Shown here in pieces: positions 57,908 through 64,000 of a DNA stretch of 64,000 nt. The stretch covers positions 5,150,019-5,214,018 of the forward strand of contig KL647289.1 in the NCBI GenBank assembly GCA_000727475.1. Reading direction: 5' to 3'. This DNA is from Sarcocystis neurona (lineage: Eukaryota > Apicomplexa > Conoidasida > Eucoccidiorida > Sarcocystidae). Position numbers and translations under genes: made by a program. Below the pieces are notes generated by a model. That model did no database searches and was not told where the DNA came from. It saw nothing but the letters and a program-made list of their open reading frames with translations. Each line of letters starts with the position of its first letter. The first letter of the stretch is position 1.

Positions 57908-60157
57908 CAAGGACGCAGAAAGTGCTTCAAAGATTCTGGCTCCCAGAACAGGGAGGTTGCTCTGTGAAATTCGCGCTCCAGTCAAACGTGCCAGGGAAAC
58001 CAACATTACTGTCGACAGTTCCTATCGTGGGTTTTGTGTGCGTGTCGTACATCTTGTTTCGTTCGCCACAAGACTAACATAGCAAGGCTGCGGAATTTTG
58101 CAGCTAACCCACACTTTTCGGACATAAGTCGTGCTCCTCTGTTATCGAGTCTGCGCAGACAATACACAGTATGTTCGTGTGTCGAGCGGTTTACTGGATC
58201 AGAGAGGAGCATCGTAGCCCGCGACCCCGTCCTTCCTCGGACGGTCACAATACCACGAATGTGTTTCGCTTGTATTCCTCAATGAAGCTAACATTCAAGT
58301 CTGCTTAAACCTTTAGGCAGACAGCTTTGCAGGTGTGTACTTGCGAGACGCACCCAGGGCAAAGAAGTCGGCTGTAGTCCTCCCGCGTCTTCTGCAAGTG
58401 GATCGTGGCGAAATATATCTACGTATACATATACCAGTCCATGCCATACAGTCGTGATTAAACTAACGCGTGAATGCCGTGTACGGGCAGAAGGGGGTTG
58501 AATTCTTCCTCCCTGTTCACTTTTCTCTGACGGTGACAGAAATGGAAGGCACAAGGACGCACACATTAGGATGATGGCCTGTGTTGAACTCAGTAGGATT
58601 TTGAACGTCCCGGCGAGCCCAGACGCTATGCATAAATCACTGGGAATCCAGCAGTGGACCAAAAGGACTTGTCTTTTTGCCTTACGAAGTGACCTTCCCC
58701 ATAGGGTGAATCTCGTTTAGTGCGCTTGTCGTACAGGGGCTCGAATACCTTGGAAGAATGTGGCGTGGCTAGCGTTTGTGCAGCAGCCGGAAGAACGCCG
58801 GACAAAAGAGTTCTCAGTCATTTTTGTACGCGGGTTTTAACGTCAGAATTGGGCCATATTAGAATTAGTGGCTACGCTGCCAAAAATGCCGTCAGCGTGA
58901 GAGTGTGTTCCAGGTATGCGGGTATGCGCCACATCACACAACCTGGGGACATCATCCAAGGAATTCTAATCGTCTCGAGAGTCGCAGGACTTGACGTTAT
59001 GGAAAGCCATTCTATGTATGTTCATTGGAGCGAAATCGCACGCGGCCAGCGGTGAACGCGGCCGGCACTGCACGTATAACAAGGGCGGTCGCGCGGCCGC
59101 TGCCCAAGTAGTTCCCGCTTTAATGGTGAGCGGGGAGCGCTATTGTGGATTGTCGTCTATGCTGCTAAGCTGAGCGGGATTATCCACGAAGTTACTTATG
59201 CAGGTCCTCACGCAGACGAAACTCTGCAAAAAAGTCTCCTCAGAGGAGAAAACAACCAGACGGAACGCAGCGCACGGCGTTAGACTCTGCGTGGTGGCCG
59301 TCGTGTTCTTCACCAGTAAATTCACAACTATCTGTAGAAGGTGTCCAAATTCTATATTTCCGGAAGTCGTACCTTCGGTAGGTGCGCAGTGCCCTGCGTA
59401 CAAAGCGCCATGTATTCGGTTGTTTGGAAACCTTTACGCATGAGGACGCTTGCCGGCTGTGTGGGGCGAGCAGCGACTGTCACACTCGAAAGTAAACGAG
59501 AAACCACTTCTCGAATGTTACCAGTGGTTAACACGGTCCCGGCGCTTAGTTTATTAAATCTGCGCATGCGTCTTTCCAGCACGTAAAGCTAAGGCACACA
59601 CCGCCTTCCCACGCCACAGCTGTATGCGCCGAAGCTCACAAAGACGTGAGCAGGAGCTGGGCCAGTGGTCCTGGTAGCTACGTAGGTTCCTTAACGCATG
59701 GACACTGAACAATTATACAGCTGTGGAAGGCGTCCGGGCGTAAAGTGGCCAACAGCGTTTGGTGAAGCGCTCCTTCTGACTGCTGCTGCTGGTGACGGTT
59801 CCCTGCCGGGGTATGAGGAAATTTCGGACAACGAGTGGAGCCAGCTGTGAGCTTGTCCACCCAACCTGTGCAAGTGATTCAGCTCTGTATACGTATTGAA
59901 TATCGAACTGAGCTGCAGAAGTGCGTACAGTGCATGTAGGGCAAGAGTCCACCAGAAACATGCTAGACAGGGTGATTTGGCGAACCCTAAGGCCCTGCGT
60001 ACCAGTTGACCGGATCGGAAGTCTCCAGCATCCAAATAATTCCGTGAAGTAGCTTGATCTCCTTGAGCTACACCTGTTGTTCGCCGATGGAGGCTGTCTT
60101 GAAGGCCATCTGCAGCGACTACCGGACAGTGAAAACGTTACAGGAGCCATCCGCGTC
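57908..60157. other. Intergenic region between HXGPRT and the 60 kb gene
   Basis: Frames at 58720-59055 (+; GDIIQGILIVSRVAGLDVME), 58288-58662 (-), 59140-59403 (-) and 59352-59582 (-) are open, but none has a confirmed splice pair or known motif. A small gene on either strand cannot be excluded. No microsatellites. Confidence 0.3.
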
Positions 60158-62810
60158 ATGGATACCAGGCATGAAGCACCACCGCCATCAATATTCCGTA
60201 CGGTGCGCACGGTTGTAGATCACATGGAAAGGAAACTGAAGAGCGACAAGGTCCGGATTGCTTTCTTCTTCGTGCTGTACTGGAGTTCTCTCATCGCCGC
60301 CCTCGTTACCATCTTAGGTCAGGATATGCTCAGCTGCAGCAGCTGAATGAACTTACCAAAGGCGTCGTACCTGAAAAACGCCTTAGGCTTCACACACAGT
60401 TGCTCAAAGAGCAGACGACCGCATTATTTCTACCACTGCAAATATCTGGTGCTCTGCAGTTTCCCCTAGCTTGCAAAGCGTAGCAGAGCAACTAGATTCA
60501 ACCCACACTGGTCTGCGGTGGAGCTAGCTACTCGATACTGGAACTCACGCAGAACCCGGCTGCGAACGCCAATAGGAAATACGTCCGCCGTGAACGAACT
60601 GACATCGTTTCTGAAAGGCCAACAGTGAACCCTCTTTTCCAGCGCTTTTTGAAGCGTGACGCGCATGCTGTGCCAACTGAAATGGCACAGTTATTTCGCC
60701 GGTTCCCCACCAATACAGCACACTTGCTCAAGGTCTGACTAGTATGTTTCCGTCCTCCTCAGCGTTCCACCTGGTTGTTTTTCCTCCTCTGTCTGTTCTG
60801 CTCCCAGTGTGGGCTCTGATGCTGTCGTCTGTATCCACAAGATCCGCTTTCTACGGCATTATTATACCGCACCTCGATCTACCAACGGGTAAGAGGCTCT
60901 ATTTCTCATGATAGCAGGACACACCCTTTGTTTTAAGGCATTGAGCGGTTGAATAAGCGCTTAGTGGGCAGTAATAGGTATCTTGGCTGTTTACCGTGGA
61001 TGCCTGCTCTCGTGCAGCGTGCAGGCTTCAGCACTTCTCCAACAGTCCATGCAAACACCTGGGAGTGTCACCCTGCCCCTGATTGCTCTGTGGGAGGGAA
61101 TAATGCATTCGTTGATATTCACGCAGGTCTCCCGTACTACAAATACTCGTGGTTGATCGAAGAAACTGAGACACCGAACGAAGCTGTCATATCGCTTGTT
61201 CCACTTCCCAAGAATGTCTATACCGCTGCTGCTTCGCTGTGGGACTGGGACTCCGTAGCTGGGGAGCCAGCGACCCGCAGGACGAGCTTCGGTCTATTCA
61301 AGCAGGCAACGGCCCACTTGTCGGCTGCGGTCACAGAGGCCGCTCGTGGTCTGCTTATTCCTTCTTCGCGCCACAGTGGTGTCAGTTTCCCGGCACGACG
61401 TGCAGACGGGTTAGCAGCGCTACCTTTGGAGGCTGATGAAATGCAAACAACAGTGAGGTTTAGGTTTGAAACCCTTACGCTGGACCTGGATTATCTCAAT
61501 TTCAAGCTGGTCCTTTCAACAGCCAAGATGGCGACTATGAAGATGAACGCTTGTACGTCTGGAATGTAAAGCCTGTAGAGACACTACTGTTACTCGATCG
61601 CAATCTCTACCAAAGCGTCTAAAAAAGACTTGACAAGTTTTTATGTGTGTCTGCCACTTTCCACCGCCACTCACTGCCTCCTTAGGACTATACCTAGATG
61701 ATTGTCAGCTCACGACCACTTTAAAATGCGCCGACTGGAAGCGTGTTTCGTGGGCTTACGCCCCCTCTGTGTGTTGCAGTCACTACTTATATAAGAGTTG
61801 GCGACGATAAGGCATCGTATGAACCGACGCTGGATCAGGTTGCTATTTTGCAGCAAACGGTGGACACCATTGAAGATAAAATTGTGACCCCGTCGCCTAC
61901 GCCAGGAACGTGCACTGTAATGCCGCCAAGCCTGGACAGCACACCTCCACCAAGTGTAATTCCACATCCTACTGATTGCCCTTGGGATCACCAGGCATAA
62001 GCAGAAAAGACACGGAGGCAGCGGAACGCTTCGGTTATAAAGCTGAACAAGTGCTGTATCGTACATGGCAACCGCTGTGCCACTGCACCGTGAGAGCTTG
62101 GGTGTCTAAAAGGATGTCAGCCAAGAGCATCGCTTTCGGTCTGGTGAAGCGGTGCAGGCGCTCAAAAATTCCGCAGCAAAAAGTTGAGTTTCTTACGACA
62201 GAACATACAATATACGGCTGCGTGCGGAGCAGGTTATTCTCAGTTCCCCGGCGACGGCTGTTGTCGCCCAGTTTCCGTTGCATTATCACTGGCGAGTCAA
62301 TCAAAAAAAACGCCCATACGGCTATATAATGACGAAGACAGCCGTCGAAGGTACGTATCCCCCACAAGCTAGGCTCTCACGAAGACGACGCCTCAGATTG
62401 CAAGCTATTCCACCGGGGACTTTGAAATCCACATTTAGACTTTAGGGTTCACTTCACAAATCACGAAGACTGCAGTAATTTCACTTCGGACTAGTGAAGA
62501 GGAGAGAGCAAGTGTGCACTTCGTGGAAGCATCTTAGCTCTTCAGACGATGTTCTTGACACCTTTTTTGTCCACGAATTGTCTTTTCATCAAACAGCTTT
62601 ACGTGTTAACGGCATAAGTACATGCTCCGCCGCCTGGGGCAGTTGCATCGGCTGTTCGCAAGAAACCCGGACAGGTTCGCAGACGCTGCCAACCCTCTCT
62701 AGGCGCACATGTTCTCGTAGAGCCCGAAGCGCTCGTTAAACAGTTGAGACGAACGACGCACGCAAGATGCGAAATTGTTGTTGTGGACGCTATTAAATCT
62801 CCTGTACCTG
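60158..62810 (+). CDS. Predicted membrane protein with large luminal or extracellular domain, unknown
   Basis: Start at ATG 60158 (MDTRHEAPPPSIFR). Exons with agreeing phase-1 junctions: 60158-60317, 60763-60888, 61025-61552 and 61780 onward. Exon 1 ends in a membrane segment (VRIAFFFVLYWSSLIAALVT) after a basic juxtamembrane stretch. Exon 2 is also hydrophobic, then PHLDLPTG. Exon 3 is a soluble domain (YYKYSWLIEETETPNEAVIS, SLVPLPKNVYTAAASLWDWD). Exon 4 includes SYEPTLDQVAILQQTVDTIE and a Pro/Thr-rich tail. It may end at the TAA at 62000 or splice on (A|GTGTAA near 61954) to exons near 62252-62350, 62538-62612 (DDVLDTFFVHELSFHQTALR) and 62702-62810 (AHVLVEPEALVKQLRRTTHA), whose phases are compatible. 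No family recognised. Confidence 0.45.
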
Positions 62811-62889
62811 AGCCACACGTCCACGTCTGCGGGGGCCGATGAAGCTTTAATACCTGCTTTCCACAACACTTAGCAGTTTTCTTATACAG

Positions 62890-63254
62890 ATAAGCTTGTT
62901 AGCCTCACCTGTGCCTTGGTTTTCAACGGCCGACGTAGCGCTTTAAACGATTCCCCAATCAGTCGCAGAGATTCTCTACGAACAAAATTACACGAAGTAG
63001 TCTTTGCGCATTGCAGGGATCAATTGTTTACACCCACGGAATGCGGTGAGGTGTTTTATGTGGACCGTTCTTGCCCGTCAGCCCTAAATATGAGAATTAG
63101 ACGCCCGTGGCAAGAACGCATTGTCACTGCCAAGGAAGACAAGCAAAGCCTGCGTCTTTCTGCAACGACAGCCGAAGGGAAGACGTATGTAGAACAGTGT
63201 CCTCTACCGGAGTTCTTTGTTCAGAACAGCATTACTATAGTCAAACCGCGATAA
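62890..63254 (+). CDS. Probable terminal exon, unknown protein
   Basis: After a TTTTCTTATACAG acceptor the plus strand is open with natural composition: KLVSLTCALVFNGRRSALND, LFTPTECGEVFYVDRSCPSA, MRIRRPWQERIVTAKEDKQS, ending LPEFFVQNSITIVKPR at the stop at 63254. Likely the last exon of the gene running from 60.2 kb, or of a small separate gene. The junction to the preceding exon near 62810 was not found. Confidence 0.42.
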
Positions 63255-63475
63255 TCTCATGTAATACGGACAGGCAGGTGCAAACCAACGTCTCTAGGTG
63301 TCGCCTGTCAACGTGCTACTGTCTGCAAAACAACTGTCTAGTACTTACTTCTCTCGGTAACGTCTGAGTTGTGTACGATATTCTGAGAGGGTGTCGAGCA
63401 CCTGCAGTAAGCACGAAAAAAGTACTCGCGTGCCCACTGCTACCTCGACTTGACATGGGGCCGTAGAGAACATAC

Positions 63476-63758
63476 CGCCCAGCTTCAACCCTTCGCAGGG
63501 ACCCAAATTGCGCATCAGAGTAGCGACCGAACTCGTCGATTTCTTCGCATTTTTCCAGCTGAAGAAAACAACTGTTTTTTCTTTCTTTCGAAGCAGCACT
63601 TACGTCCCTATAGTTTTCTTGCAGCTCTTGATGTTGCACGCTCAACAGCATTAAATCATTCTGCAACGCTATGAACCGGCTCATTGGGATCAAGTTCTCG
63701 ACTGGTTTCATCACGTCGACGCCTTTTACGAGCGGGAAACGCGCGTTACCCTCAAGTC
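63476..63758 (-). CDS. Coiled-coil protein, partial gene at the right edge
   Basis: Two clear exons on the minus strand. 63758-63604 lies between TTTTGCAG and GAC|GTAAGT and reads EGNARFPLVKGVDVMKPVEN, then MSRFIALQNDLMLLSVQHQE, a heptad-like helix. 63558-63476 lies between GTTTTCTTCAG and CG|GTATGT and reads EKCEEIDEFGRYSDAQFGSL. The junction is phase 0 on both sides. A third exon probably follows near 63407-63355 (LDTLSEYRTQLRRYRE, then a GAA|GTAAGT-type donor). Both ends are missing: upstream exons lie beyond the right edge. Function unknown; it looks like a structural or scaffold coiled coil. Confidence 0.5.
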
Positions 63759-64000
63759 CTGCAAAACGAATATCTCTAATCGTGTGACAAGCTTAACAGC
63801 GCTTGAGCGGTGACGGCATTTAAGTTTATTGAGGGAAAGCAAGCAATAAGAGGAAAGCGAACGAAGGTTTACACGGCGTGCCAGTCCGACGTAAACGTCC
63901 GTCTATCACTGAAGACTGACCTGGGTTTCTGAGGGAAGGTGTGATTTTCTAGCGTCCCACCAAATGTGAAACGTTTCGCCAATTAGCATTTCACGTCAGC

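Noticed and set aside
62435..62455. TTTAGGG telomere-like heptamer
   Set aside because: A single occurrence, not a tandem array.

Overview
The window is nuclear DNA from a coccidian apicomplexan, most likely Eimeria or a close relative such as Cyclospora. The evidence is long CAG/GCA tracts inside coding regions that encode runs of Gln, Ala or Ser; genes split by many GT-AG introns; and homologues typical of the group (a ROM4-class rhomboid protease, a Toxoplasma-type HXGPRT, a very large low-complexity protein with an ATG16-like framework). No bacterial operons, CRISPR arrays, insertion sequences or rRNA genes were seen.

Layout. 0-5.6 kb: the edge of a protein kinase gene and a Gln/Ala-rich gene, both on the minus strand. 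5.6-13.3 kb: gene-poor, rich in TA/CA/CG simple sequence. 13.7-20.0 kb: a giant minus-strand gene encoding an ATG16L-like autophagy protein (ATG5-binding helix, coiled coil, WD40 propeller). 20-29.5 kb: a second gene-poor, repeat-rich stretch. 30-34.7 kb: a four-exon plus-strand rhomboid protease. From about 37 kb onward the sequence is nearly free of microsatellites and holds many intron-split genes: a minus-strand two-GAF-domain protein (39.9-44.7 kb), an unknown plus-strand protein (45.6-46.7 kb), a minus-strand probable mitochondrial membrane protein (47.5-50.3 kb), unknown plus-strand exons (50.9-52.5 kb), HXGPRT (54.5-57.9 kb, plus), an unknown membrane protein (60.2-63.3 kb, plus) and the end of a coiled-coil gene (63.5-63.8 kb, minus).

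The alternation of CAG/microsatellite-rich and repeat-poor blocks matches the segmental organisation known for Eimeria chromosomes. The genes are not an operon and need not act together. The recognisable ones serve typical parasite functions: ATG8 conjugation (linked in apicomplexans to autophagy and apicoplast upkeep), shedding of surface adhesins during invasion (rhomboid), and purine salvage (HXGPRT). Exon boundaries were found by eye from splice consensus, reading-phase agreement and remembered protein families. Where consecutive phases agree the model is strong; elsewhere it is marked tentative.
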